From the NCBI GenBank assembly GCA_937921775.1, contig CAKZUK010000048.1, positions 1 to 52,056 on the forward strand: a DNA stretch of 52,056 nucleotides, in the 5' to 3' direction. Within the stretch, counting starts at the first letter, position 1; each line of letters opens with the position of its first letter. Made by a program: the position numbers and the translations under genes. A model generated the notes under the pieces. It had not been told where the DNA came from. It was given only the letters and a program-made list of their open reading frames with translations, and ran no database searches. The stretch is from an uncultured Saprospiraceae bacterium. Its GTDB lineage: Bacteria; Bacteroidota; Bacteroidia; Chitinophagales; Saprospiraceae. This document shows, in pieces, positions 1 to 8,832 of this stretch.

Positions 1-1239
1 CATGATAACGAAATACCTAATCCTCCATCTACTGATTGGTTGAGTGAATTCTACTTCGGTTATGATGGAACAAATCATACAGAAGGAATGGGAGCTATCA
101 ACTTAGATGGTACTACCTTTGCACACCCGCATGATGCATGGTTCATGGTTCGTTCTGATGTTGACCTTGACGCCAATACCTTAAATTTCTGGGTAGACGG
201 TGTACAAGTTTATACAGATTTTCCAATTGATGACCTTAACCTTGGTTGCATAGATTTATTCTCTGCAACTGATGATATGGAAGTTTACTTTGATGATTTA
301 CTAGTGAAAGCAATTGAGCCTAGCTGTGATAACGCGGTAGTAGGTGAAACTGAAGCATCAGCTACTTTGGTATGTTTTGGAGATAGCTATAATGTTGATG
401 TAGATGGTGCAGTTATTCCACCATATAATGACTTAGGTAACCTTTCAGGTTTTACTTGGGGTGTATTTAGTGCAGATGTTTCTAACTCTGCAGATCCTTT
501 CAACGATGCTGCTTTCTTAGGTGCTGTTGGAACTGCTTTCCCTAGTAACACTTATGCTATAGAAGGTGTGAACGATGGTGGTGCTAACTCAATTCCTCCA
601 GGAACGTATTGGTTTGCTCCAGTTTATATTGGAAATACAATTAATACCGACGGTACTTTTGCAGGTTTTGACTTCACAGATGGTTGTGTTAAAACAGGTA
701 CTGCAGTAGAAGTAATCCTAGCGGAAGAAATTCCTGAAATTACGGCTACTGGTGATGCTACTGGATCAACTGGTGCTGACGGTACAGCTTCTGTATCTGA
801 TGTTGCAGGTGGTACTGGTGATTTCACTTACCTATGGACTAATGGAGCAACTGATGCTGCGCTGACTGATCTTCCTCCAGGAGATATTTCTTGTACGATT
901 ACAAGCACAGATGCGAATGGTTGTACCGTAGAATTGGTAGTAGACTTGACTGTTGATATGTTAGAAGATGTTGAAGACATTGCAATCTTAGAGTCATTGA
1001 CTATCTCTCCTAACCCAACTAGCGGTAGCGTTGTTGTAGATTTAAGCTTAAGCGAAACGGCTGTTGTTCAATTACAAATTGTAAATGTAACAGGAAAAGT
1101 AGTCGCTCAATTTAATCCTCAATCAACAAACAATTTCCAGCAAAGTGTTGATCTTTCACACCTTGCAAATGGTTTGTACTTTGCCAAAATTAATGTTGGT
1201 AATGATGCTGTTGTTAAGAAGATTAATTTGATGAAGTAA
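1..1239 (+). CDS. T9SS type A secreted protein, C-terminal part (5' truncated)
   Basis: The frame is open from the first base, so the true start lies outside the window; the TTG at 40 is not a convincing start. The first ~100 residues resemble a concanavalin A/LamG-like sandwich (a 'FWVDGVQVY' strand followed by 'VYFDDLLVKA'). Around nucleotides 740-955 there is a SprB-like repeat ('GTASVSDVAGGTGDFTYLW' ending in 'DANGC'). The last ~80 residues are a type A Por-secretion sorting domain: 'LTISPNPTSGSV', 'NVTGKVV', 'LANGLYFAKI' and a basic end 'VKKINLMK'. Known for the family: such domains direct export through the type IX system to the cell surface or medium. Inferred: a surface or secreted carbohydrate-binding or adhesive protein. 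Its specific role cannot be read from this fragment. Confidence 0.9.
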   Translation, partial: HDNEIPNPPSTDWLSEFYFGYDGTNHTEGMGAINLDGTTFAHPHDAWFMVRSDVDLDANTLNFWVDGVQVYTDFPIDDLNLGCIDLFSATDDMEVYFDDLLVKAIEPSCDNAVVGETEASATLVCFGDSYNVDVDGAVIPPYNDLGNLSGFTWGVFSADVSNSADPFNDAAFLGAVGTAFPSNTYAIEGVNDGGANSIPPGTYWFAPVYIGNTINTDGTFAGFDFTDGCVKTGTAVEVILAEEIPEITATGDATGSTGADGTASVSDVAGGTGDFTYLWTNGATDAALTDLPPGDISCTITSTDANGCTVELVVDLTVDMLEDVEDIAILESLTISPNPTSGSVVVDLSLSETAVVQLQIVNVTGKVVAQFNPQSTNNFQQSVDLSHLANGLYFAKINVGNDAVVKKINLMK

Positions 1240-1298
1240 CTAGAAGTCAAAGTTAGAGTTGCAATGGCAGTTGCAGTTTCCCGTTAACGCGGAGTTCT

Positions 1299-1491
1299 GC
1301 GAAAGAAGGAAATTTTAACTGCAACTTTAATTGAAAAGCGTCAGGTAATTTATATTGCCTGGCGCTTTTTCGTTAAAGTCAAAATTATAATTATAGTATA
1401 GTTTTTTGCTCAGCGAAAGAAGGATACTTTGACTGCAATTGTTACTGCCACTTTAACTGAAAATGTATTGCCTGGCGTTTTTTTTGTTTAA
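1299..1491 (+). repeat. Direct duplication of a terminator-containing block
   Basis: Copy 1 (1299-1374) and copy 2 (1413-1491) share, in the same order, GCGAAAGAAGGA, a TTTxACTGCAA stretch, CTTTAAxTGAAAA and TTGCCTGGCG followed by T's. Copy 2 has an insertion of about 12 nt and has lost the 5' arm of the hairpin, so only copy 1 can fold as a terminator. A third trace of the CGAAAGAAGG motif sits near 1528. Confidence 0.65.
1334..1371 (+). terminator. Rho-independent terminator of the T9SS type A gene
   Basis: A stem with arms AAAAGCGTCAGGTAA and TTGCCTGGCGCTTTT (about 15 pairs including G-U) closes over a 6-nt loop and runs into a T tract. It lies ~95 bp after the stop codon at 1239. Confidence 0.8.
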
Positions 1492-1683
1492 CTTTATGCA
1501 TGATTTAATTTGTAAAAAAAAAATACTCGAAAGAAGGCGGGTCATAGATTTGAATGGGTCACCAAAATTTTGTCCGGTCCGGCCCAAAAAAATACCAAAC
1601 CAAAATCCAAAAATTTCTAATGATCGATCCATTTGAAAAAAAAGAACGTCAATCAACATCAAAATAAAACAAGTAATCAACAA

Positions 1684-2622
1684 ATGTATCAATTAGAAAA
1701 AACGCCATTTGGCCCAATGGAAAAACTAAGAATATGGAACGATAAGAGTGGCAATTCATTTTCCATTGTTCCCGGTCATGGAGCCTGTTTGCTGGACTTG
1801 CAAATAGGAGGGAAGGCCATTATTGAAGGTTTCGAAACACCTGGACAAGTGGAGGCCAATCGCTGGATGAAAAGTGCTTTGTTGGCGCCTTTCCCAAATC
1901 GACTCAAACGAGGAACCTACGAGTGGGATAATAAAAAATATCGATTTTTTTTAAATGATTCGATTACTCAAAATGCTTTACATGGTTTTTTGATGGATCA
2001 GAAAATGGAAGTCACTGCTACAGATTTAACTAAAGATCATGCTGTGATTTCTTGTGCTTACGAATACGATGCGCATGTGGAAGGCTATCCCTTTCCATTT
2101 TTATTTGAGGTGACTTACACGATGAAGGAGCCGAATAGTTTTGAAGTTAAAATGCGCTTTCAAAATAAAGGATCACAGCCTATTCCAATTGGTCTGGGAT
2201 GGCACCCTTATTTTCAGTTGGACAACAATATTGACAAGCAACTCCTACAAATGCCAGCTTCACAAATGGTCGGCGTAGATGAATTTATGATACCTACTGG
2301 CAAACGCTATGATTACGATGAATTTGAAACATTAAAGCCATTGAAATCTACTATTCTGGATAATTGTTTTGCGCTAAGCGATACCACAAAATCGGCAGAA
2401 GTCTTTTTGCAAAACAGTACCCACTGTATGCGATACTGGCAAGAGACGGGAAAAAATAAATACAATTACTTACAAGTCTTTACGCACCCTGATCGCATCT
2501 CAATTGCTATCGAACCAATGACTTGTAATATTGATGCCTTTAATAATGGCGATGGGTTGGTGGTGGTGGTACCGCGAGAGGCTATTGAGGTGAGTTGTGG
2601 GGTGGAGTTGGAGAGCACTTAA
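1684..2622 (+). CDS. Aldose 1-epimerase family protein
   Basis: 312 residues from the ATG at 1684; an in-frame TTG at 1633 would add 17 Lys/Asn/Gln-rich residues and is unlikely. Family hallmarks visible: 'APFPNRLKRGTY' near residue 75, 'NALHGFL' near 100 (substrate-binding His), 'GLGWHPYFQ' near 172 (catalytic His), and 'IAIEPMTCN' near 275 (catalytic Glu region). Enzymes of this family interconvert alpha and beta anomers of aldoses; GalM acts on galactose or glucose, and related proteins act on sugar phosphates. There is no signal peptide, so it is probably cytoplasmic. It stands alone, convergent with the BNR gene, with no sugar operon beside it. The exact substrate is not decided by sequence. 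Confidence 0.88.
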   Translation: MYQLEKTPFGPMEKLRIWNDKSGNSFSIVPGHGACLLDLQIGGKAIIEGFETPGQVEANRWMKSALLAPFPNRLKRGTYEWDNKKYRFFLNDSITQNALHGFLMDQKMEVTATDLTKDHAVISCAYEYDAHVEGYPFPFLFEVTYTMKEPNSFEVKMRFQNKGSQPIPIGLGWHPYFQLDNNIDKQLLQMPASQMVGVDEFMIPTGKRYDYDEFETLKPLKSTILDNCFALSDTTKSAEVFLQNSTHCMRYWQETGKNKYNYLQVFTHPDRISIAIEPMTCNIDAFNNGDGLVVVVPREAIEVSCGVELEST

Positions 2623-2667
2623 CTTCGACTACACTCAGTCGGCGTACCTCTGGTAGTCAAACTCAAC

Positions 2668-2711
2668 AGGTGTATCATTGGAGCGCGTTATCGCAAACCA
2701 ATAATACACCT
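2668..2711. terminator. Bidirectional hairpin between convergent genes
   Basis: The arms AGGTGTATCATTGG and CCAATAATACACCT form a stem of about 13 pairs around a 16-nt loop, between the convergent epimerase (ends 2622) and BNR gene (ends 2824). Outside it, AACTCAAC and GTTGAG could extend pairing. There is no long T tract, so the terminator role is inferred from position. Just upstream (2625-2650) lies CTTCGACTACACTCAGTCGG, a motif of a type often dispersed in Bacteroidota intergenic regions. Confidence 0.55.
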
Positions 2712-2823
2712 ATCCAGTCAGAAAAGTTGAGCTACGCTATTGAGTCGCGTCCAACGAAAAAAGATCCGTTCCCAATCCGTCCAATCCGTTTAATTCGCGT
2801 TCCAATCCCCCGTCAGCGAGAAA

Positions 2824-5800
2824 TCACTCAATACGAATCGGTTTCCAATCCTCAAACAAAGCCCCACGAGCGGCCTCTGACTTAGCTCGATAATCGTTCC
2901 ACTCTCCCTCAAAAAAAGCATTAACCTTTTCCAGAACTTCAGCAGCCTCCTTATCCAATTTCTTCAAAGAAAATTGAGCCATTTGATTCGGAGCACCATC
3001 CGATGCACTGATATAAGAACGAGCTTGCCAAATCGTTGAAGTCAAGTTCTCAGAACTACGCTGAATCCCTTTCAACCCAGAAGGCATCATGTATAGCTTT
3101 TTCAAAACAGCCAAACTATCCTTCATCGCGGATCCTAACTTTTTAATTTCCTTCTTTGTACTATCTGGTGCATGTACCATCTGAGTGTTCACCAACTTGA
3201 TCGCTTTCTCTGCTTTGCGCAAACGATTATAACTATCACTAGCTGCTGTTACCGTTTTGTAAAATGACTCATAAGTAGCATCCTGCGCTTTCAAATCATT
3301 GATTGTAATGGAGGACCGTGGGTCCATTTTGACATTAACATAAGACGAGTCGCGATGGCCATTTAAAATAAAAACAGCTTTATATCGACCCGGCAAAACT
3401 TCATTCCCACCTGGTGGATCAGCATCTGGTTTTACTTCTCGGTTAGATGGATATCGGACCCCATTGCGATTCAATCCCCAATAAATTTTAACCATCCCCG
3501 TATCTATTTCAGTAGAGTAGCTGCGGATGGTGTCACCAGCTTCGTTGAATATATGAACCTTTACTTTGTCTCCTTTTTTCCATCCTCGTTTTTCATCTTT
3601 CTTTTTGGACTCATCCTTCTCATCTCCTTCTTTTTTGTCACCATCTTTTTTCTTCTTGTCCTTCTTCTTATCTTTTTTATTGCTTTTGCCTTTCTTAGAA
3701 TCATCGGACGAGTCTTGCTCACTAGATGTAGCCGCAGGAGGAATTTTCACCCAAGCACTAAATAAAGCATTGGGATATTTATTAGCACCACGATAATGAC
3801 CATCTGCAATAAATCGAGTTCCATCGACAGATCGAAAGTCTGCCAAGTAAGCATCTTGTGAACCAAAGACATGGAATTCTTCTTTAAGTACCTTACCATT
3901 ACTTCGAGCCAATTCCCGAAACGGTTCAATGTTGTCAAAAATCCAGGCAGCACGACCAAAGGTTCCTACAATCAAATCATGATCGCGAGGATGTATCTTT
4001 AAATCAATGGTTGATACAGAAGGATAATCTTTCATCCATTTATTCCAGTTGTTGCCTTCGTCAATACTAAAGTAAAGTCCGTGGTCGGTTCCTAAAAACA
4101 ACAACTTGGATTCTACGGGGTCTTGCACCAAGCTAAGTGCATGGCCGGATACATTCTTAGCACTCACAATACGTTTCCAAGTGCTTCCAAAATCTTTGGT
4201 GTGGTAGGCATAAGGTTCCCAATTATTGCGTCGGTAATCATTGACTACCACAAAAGCTTCGCCTGCATTTTTTGTAGAAACTTCAATTTGAGGAATCCAT
4301 GCTCCTTTCGGAAAATTAGGAAGTTTATTAGAAAGGTTAGACCAGTTTTTACCTCCATCACGCGTTAGTTGTAAATTACCATCATCTGTTCCAACCCAAA
4401 TGACTTGCTCATCTTTAGGACTAGGTGCAACACATAATATTGTGGTGAAATTTTCCGCTGCAGTATTATCAATAGTCAAACCTCCACTCTCATCTTGTTT
4501 TTGTTTGGTCGTATCATTGGTGGTCAAGTCAGGGGAGATAATTTCCCAGCTTTGGCCACAGTCCAAACTTTTATGTAAATACTGACTGCCATAGTAGATG
4601 CCACAATCGTAAAAAGGATTTTGTGCCAGGCCAGCATTCCAGTTGAAGCGAAGCGGTGCTCCTTCCGGATGTACCGGGCGTACATATTGGTTGTGGCCTG
4701 TTTCTCGATCAAAGTAGTTTAGTTGACCACCCTGATACATTGCCCATCCATAGCGGTTGTTGTCTCTGCGCATCAATACATCAAAGCCATCACCGAATAG
4801 AACTTCTTGCCAATCACTATTTCGAATCCCACCGTTTTTCCAGATAGAGCTTGGTCCAACCCATGAACCATTGTCTTGCATACCACCACAAACGTTGTAA
4901 GGAATATCCATGTCGTAGCCGATGTGATAAAACTGTGAGACAGGTAGGTTTTCAACAAAGCGCCAATTGGCTCCTCGGTCATATGAAATATTGAGTCCAC
5001 CATCATTTCCTTCAATCATAAAGTCAGGATTGTCTGGATGGATCCAAAATGCGTGATGATCTGGGTGTAGCGTCCAGCCTACAAAACTTTCAAAATTTTT
5101 ACCACCATCTTCACTTTTCGTCATGGTAGAGTGGATGCTGTAAATTCGGTTTTCATTTTTCGGATCAACAAAAATGTCGAAGTAGTAGAAAGGGCGATTC
5201 CCAATTTTGTCATCGCTGCTCATTTTTTTCCATTTACCACCTCCATCAGTTGATTTGTAAAAAGCATTTTCTTTTGCTTCTACGATGGCGTAAACGATGT
5301 TGGGGTGAGAAGGAGCAATGGCTAAGCCCATTCTGCCGAGGTCACCTTTAGGTAAGCCGTCTTTAGCGGTTACTTTTTTCCAAGTGTCACCACCATCATA
5401 AGTGATATGCATGCCAGAGCCTTTGCCACCAGAGTTGAAAGTCCATGGCTTTCGCCCAAATTCCCACATGGCAGCGATTAGTTTGTTGGGGTTGCTAGGA
5501 TCAACAACGAGGTCGCCTATACCCGTTTCTTCATTTTCGTAAAGTATTTTATCCCAGGTTTGGCCACCATCCTTTGTACGATAGACACCTCGGTCGGGAC
5601 TGGGGCCCCAGGCAGAACCCATTACACCTGCATATACGATGTCGGGATTGTCTCGATGGATGATGATGCGATGGATGATTTTGGTCTTGTCAAGCCCCAT
5701 TTTCTTCCAGGTTTTGCCACCATCGATGGTTTTGAAGATCCCGATACCACTGTTATGTGAATTTCTGGGGTTGCCTTCTCCGGTGCCAACCCATATTTCG

Positions 5801-6099
5801 CTTGGGTTTTTTTGATTGATAGTAAGAGAGCCAATTGATTGGTTGGGCATCTCGTCAAATAGAGGCTCCCAGTTGACGCCTCCGTTGTCAGATCTCCAGA
5901 CACCACCAGAGGCTGTACCTATATATATGACTTGGGTGTTGCTAAGGTTGACGTCTATTGCAGTTACACGTCCACTCATTCCGGCTGGTCCAATGTTGCG
6001 AATTTTTAGCCCCTCTAGCGTGCTAACGTCAAGCTTTTGAGCTTTGACAGAAAAAATAATGGCAATAAGGAAAAAAAATATGGAAAATTTGGTCTTCAT
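2824..6099 (-). CDS. Secreted BNR/sortilin-like beta-propeller protein
   Basis: 1091 residues starting MKTKFSIFFFLIAIIFSVKAQ, a clear signal peptide. From about residue 30 to 740 it carries many BNR/Asp-box type repeats ('SDNGGVNWEPL', 'TIDGGKTWKKM', 'TKDGGQTWDKI', 'TYDGGDTWKKV', 'TRDGGKNWSNL', 'SIDEGNNWNKW'), as in VPS10/sortilin-like and photosystem-stability-factor-like propellers. A strongly Lys/Asp-rich low-complexity tract occupies about residues 790-840, followed by a beta domain ('GRYKAVFILNGH') and a helical tail. No sialidase catalytic set was recognised, and the C-terminus is not a T9SS sorting domain. Likely periplasmic or exported and binding a protein or glycan; function otherwise unknown. 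Asp-box annotation as 'glycosyl hydrolase' in this family is often only by fold. Confidence 0.85.
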   Translation of the reverse strand: MKTKFSIFFFLIAIIFSVKAQKLDVSTLEGLKIRNIGPAGMSGRVTAIDVNLSNTQVIYIGTASGGVWRSDNGGVNWEPLFDEMPNQSIGSLTINQKNPSEIWVGTGEGNPRNSHNSGIGIFKTIDGGKTWKKMGLDKTKIIHRIIIHRDNPDIVYAGVMGSAWGPSPDRGVYRTKDGGQTWDKILYENEETGIGDLVVDPSNPNKLIAAMWEFGRKPWTFNSGGKGSGMHITYDGGDTWKKVTAKDGLPKGDLGRMGLAIAPSHPNIVYAIVEAKENAFYKSTDGGGKWKKMSSDDKIGNRPFYYFDIFVDPKNENRIYSIHSTMTKSEDGGKNFESFVGWTLHPDHHAFWIHPDNPDFMIEGNDGGLNISYDRGANWRFVENLPVSQFYHIGYDMDIPYNVCGGMQDNGSWVGPSSIWKNGGIRNSDWQEVLFGDGFDVLMRRDNNRYGWAMYQGGQLNYFDRETGHNQYVRPVHPEGAPLRFNWNAGLAQNPFYDCGIYYGSQYLHKSLDCGQSWEIISPDLTTNDTTKQKQDESGGLTIDNTAAENFTTILCVAPSPKDEQVIWVGTDDGNLQLTRDGGKNWSNLSNKLPNFPKGAWIPQIEVSTKNAGEAFVVVNDYRRNNWEPYAYHTKDFGSTWKRIVSAKNVSGHALSLVQDPVESKLLFLGTDHGLYFSIDEGNNWNKWMKDYPSVSTIDLKIHPRDHDLIVGTFGRAAWIFDNIEPFRELARSNGKVLKEEFHVFGSQDAYLADFRSVDGTRFIADGHYRGANKYPNALFSAWVKIPPAATSSEQDSSDDSKKGKSNKKDKKKDKKKKDGDKKEGDEKDESKKKDEKRGWKKGDKVKVHIFNEAGDTIRSYSTEIDTGMVKIYWGLNRNGVRYPSNREVKPDADPPGGNEVLPGRYKAVFILNGHRDSSYVNVKMDPRSSITINDLKAQDATYESFYKTVTAASDSYNRLRKAEKAIKLVNTQMVHAPDSTKKEIKKLGSAMKDSLAVLKKLYMMPSGLKGIQRSSENLTSTIWQARSYISASDGAPNQMAQFSLKKLDKEAAEVLEKVNAFFEGEWNDYRAKSEAARGALFEDWKPIRIE

Positions 6100-6985
6100 A
6101 ATACGAATGTTGGTAAAATAATTTCATTAAAAAATTGACTCAATATAATGAATCTGAGAGAGCTAACATGTTGATTATCATATATTCATAAAAATAAGAG
6201 TCCATAGCTGTTGACTTGGTTTCCAATTTTAAGTAAAGATTTAAGTAAATTTTAAGAATAAAAGTTGTTTTGTTACCGAAAATAATACGACATTCGCACA
6301 ATAATTCGGAAATGAGCATGTTTATATATTTAACATTTCAAAGCTGAGAAGCTTAAAGATGTTAAACCCCTTGAAGAAAATAAGTAGAAACCGCTCATCG
6401 ATCGTTCAGTTCGAAACCGATCTAAAAACCATTAGTCGGCCACTATACTAATAAAATAGATTGTGCAAAAGAAGTAGGAATAGAGTAGGGGGGACAACAA
6501 TTTTTTTTGTCTATGTTAATGAAAAAAGGAACTAATGTGTATCCTTTTTACATAAATACATTAGGATAGAAATAGTAGTGCATCAGCTGAGTGCGGTTGA
6601 TATTTGATAGAGAAAAACTTAAAGAAGTTTTTTAAGCGAAAGTGTAAGATACTTTGCATTCATTCATTCAGAGTGAGGAGTTGGTTGAAAAGTGAGATGG
6701 TGATGCAGCGTTTTGATGCTTTAAGGGATATATACTATTAACAGCACTTTAGATTAAATTCTTAAAAGGGAAAATAATTTTAAATTATTTAATTAGCACC
6801 CAACCTTATTTGAATTATCAACGTCTATACATTTGAAAGGCTTAACGAAAACTTAATACTAAAAGACAGACTTAATAGACTCTTCATTAATATTTTTACA
6901 TCATCATTTAAAAGCAAATTTATAAGAACCAATTCCTTACACGACACGAATTTTTTTTCAAAACATTATTAAAAACCTTCTACCC
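6100..6985. other. Gene-free stretch
   Basis: 886 bp upstream of both the BNR gene (minus) and the small lipoprotein (plus). It is AT-rich with scattered A/T runs. I see no credible ORF, no tRNA and no strong hairpin. It presumably holds the two divergent promoters, but no clean TAnnTTTG with a spaced TTG was found. Confidence 0.5.
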
Positions 6986-7171
6986 ATGAGAAATTTAAAA
7001 ATGGTATTAGTCGTTGCTTTAGGATCTGTTCTTTTTAGTTCATGTTCAAAAGGATATGGATGCTTTTACAGCAATTTAAATGATCAGAATATAACTCCAG
7101 AAAAAACACAAACTGTGTTTCCAAAGGAGTGTACTTCACAAGATACTTACACCGTCACTGTTGCACGGTAA
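6986..7171 (+). CDS. Small lipoprotein, unknown function
   Basis: 61 residues. The N-terminus (MRNLKMVLVVALGSVLFSSC) is a lipoprotein signal with lipobox FSSC, giving a mature chain of ~41 residues beginning CSKGYGCFYSN. The mature part has two further cysteines and ends 'YTVTVAR'. No domain is recognisable. The beta-barrel gene follows 200 bp downstream in the same direction; co-transcription is possible but not shown. The start ATG is the only one that yields a lipobox. Confidence 0.65.
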   Translation: MRNLKMVLVVALGSVLFSSCSKGYGCFYSNLNDQNITPEKTQTVFPKECTSQDTYTVTVAR

Positions 7172-7371
7172 ACTGCTTAAGTACTTGATGTAAAACCCTT
7201 ATAATCAAAACTTTACAACATTCATTGTGACCATTGTCGTCACTGTAAATTTAATTGGTATGCCCGTTCATTCGGACCTTCCAAAACGTAAAACTATTGT
7301 CTAGAGTCAAAATAAAACAAGCCTCTTAAGCTAATTTTTCAAAATTGAATAAAGAACTAAATTAACAAAAT

Positions 7372-7962
7372 ATGAAAAACCCAATTTTAATTTTAATCGC
7401 ACTTTGTCTTACTTTTGTAAGCACTCAATCATTTGCTCAAAACGTAACCTCTGAAGAAGTAGAATTCAAAAAAGGTGATGTTGAACTCAGTGTTGGAGTA
7501 GGATTGTTATCTACTTTTACTTCAAAGAGTACTACTACTAAAGTACTTCCTGTAAACTTCATGTTAAATTATCGAATTAATCAGAACGTATCACTCGGTG
7601 GATACTTTGCTTATTCTTCTACAGAGTGGAAGCCTACGCCTACCGCTGATGAAGTTCCTGACGACTACCTAGTAAATGAGTTCTACGTTGCAGGGCTTCG
7701 TGCAGAAGGCCACTTCAATAAAGATCGCATTGACTTTTACGGTGGTGCTATGTTGGGTGTAACTAAGTCTAACATTGATACAAACATTTTACCAGGCGAC
7801 CCACAGCCAGAAGGCGTTGAAATCGATTATGATCCAAAAACTAAGATGACTTACTCTGGCTATCTTGGATTGAAATATATGATGACCAAGCACGTAGGTC
7901 TTTATGGTGAAATCGGATATGGTGCTTCTTTGATAACTTTTGGTGTAACTACTAAGTTCTAA
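7372..7962 (+). CDS. Outer-membrane beta-barrel (porin-like) protein
   Basis: 196 residues with signal peptide ending 'STQSFAQ'. The mature part shows alternating amphipathic strands with Gly/aromatic girdles ('VELSVGVGLLSTF', 'NQNVSLGGYFAYSS', 'RIDFYGGAMLGVTKS', 'YSGYLGLKYMMTKHVGLYGEIGYGAS') and ends in 'ITFGVTTKF', a terminal Phe typical of outer-membrane barrels recognised by the BAM complex. Size fits an 8-stranded OmpW/OmpA-like barrel. Function (structural, small-solute or adhesion) cannot be assigned. Confidence 0.8.
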   Translation: MKNPILILIALCLTFVSTQSFAQNVTSEEVEFKKGDVELSVGVGLLSTFTSKSTTTKVLPVNFMLNYRINQNVSLGGYFAYSSTEWKPTPTADEVPDDYLVNEFYVAGLRAEGHFNKDRIDFYGGAMLGVTKSNIDTNILPGDPQPEGVEIDYDPKTKMTYSGYLGLKYMMTKHVGLYGEIGYGASLITFGVTTKF

Positions 7963-7982
7963 GAAAAAATATATAAAAGATA

Positions 7983-8079
7983 GAAGTCCGAAGACGGAAG
8001 TTTCCCACGATCCTGTCTCACTTAAGATGAGAACTCTATTTGCCCACTAGGCAGGTTCTGACTTCCATCTTCGGGCTTC
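7983..8079. repeat. Inverted repeat downstream of the beta-barrel gene
   Basis: Arms GAAGTCCGAAGACGGAAGT (7983-8001) and ACTTCCATCTTCGGGCTTC (8061-8079) pair at 17 of 19 positions around a ~59-nt centre that itself contains CCTG...CAGG. The CCGAAGxCGGAAGT motif also occurs at the outer end of the palindromic element at 28831, so this may be a short relative of that family. Confidence 0.6.
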
Positions 8080-8159
8080 CTTAATATTATACGAACAACA
8101 TAACAAATAAAGCTGCGCTCCGGATTTTTTGGAGCGAATTGAAAATAAAGTTTTGGTTT

Positions 8160-8201
8160 GATGAACCTCGGCTATCCCCAAATGCCGGGGTTCGTCTTTT
8201 T
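8160..8201 (+). terminator. Rho-independent terminator
   Basis: Arms GAACCTCGGC (8163-8172) and GCCGGGGTTC (8184-8193) form a stem followed by GTCTTTTTCC. A smaller hairpin, CGCTCC...GGAGCG, lies just upstream at 8116-8136. Both follow the beta-barrel gene. Confidence 0.7.
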
Positions 8202-8832
8202 CCGCTCAACCCTCGAGCTTGAAGATGAAACAATGAATGAACTACTGCTGACATTTATACTGTAACTGTCACTCCTTTGACTTGTCATTTCGAGTCTAGT
8301 CGAAATACAGTATGTTAAAGTTTTCTCAATATGATTATTCCCACTTTGATTTCGCTTCTTTCAAAGAAATAATAATTACTTTTACAACTCAAGAGAACAT
8401 CCAAAAAGACAGTCCAAGAGTTTAGCCTCCCTCCTGATTGTCAATTTAAAAAATTTTAACACCCATGAATTTCAATAAATACTAGCTATTTATAGCGAGT
8501 CTTATTGCAATTCAATCTGTACACAAATATTCTATATGATTCATTTCATATGGCTTTTTGTGACAACTTTTTTGGCAACAATGCCTAATCCCCCTTTTAT
8601 CGAACATTATCACCCTGATTGCAATTTCAGTGTGCACTGATCAAAACTTACAACTATTGATTAGAACTTCTTGAGAGCCTTTTGGCTTTCAAGAGCACTG
8701 TAATGTATTGCCTTGTACTATAGCTTTTTGACTGTAGCAAGGCTCGGTTATTATGAAACAAATTTGGTAAACCAGGTACTTGGTTCAAACGTTATTCGTT
8801 TGCCCGAGAACTACACAACTATTCCAATTCCG
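8201..8832. other. Long leader region of the 1364-aa surface protein
   Basis: 632 bp without a credible gene. It contains a small hairpin ATTTCGA-6 nt-TCGAAAT near 8287-8306, of a kind common in Bacteroidota intergenic DNA. The rest shows no structure I could support. Confidence 0.45.

Noticed and set aside
2595..2885. 96-codon plus-strand ORF after the epimerase
   Set aside because: It overlaps the epimerase end, an intergenic hairpin and the BNR gene, and its product has no domain or sensible composition.
3553..3796. Phe/Ser-rich plus-strand ORFs with apparent membrane segments
   Set aside because: They are the antisense of the Lys/Asp-rich tract of the BNR protein; poly-Lys codons read backwards give Phe/Leu/Ser runs.
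7187..7225. Possible third copy of the palindromic element (TTGATGTAAAACCC, then CTTTACAAC)
   Set aside because: Only a short AT-rich match with no ordered blocks or hairpin arms.
8161..8265. 34-codon ORF starting MNLGYPQMPG
   Set aside because: Its first codons are the terminator hairpin after the beta-barrel gene; no other support for coding.
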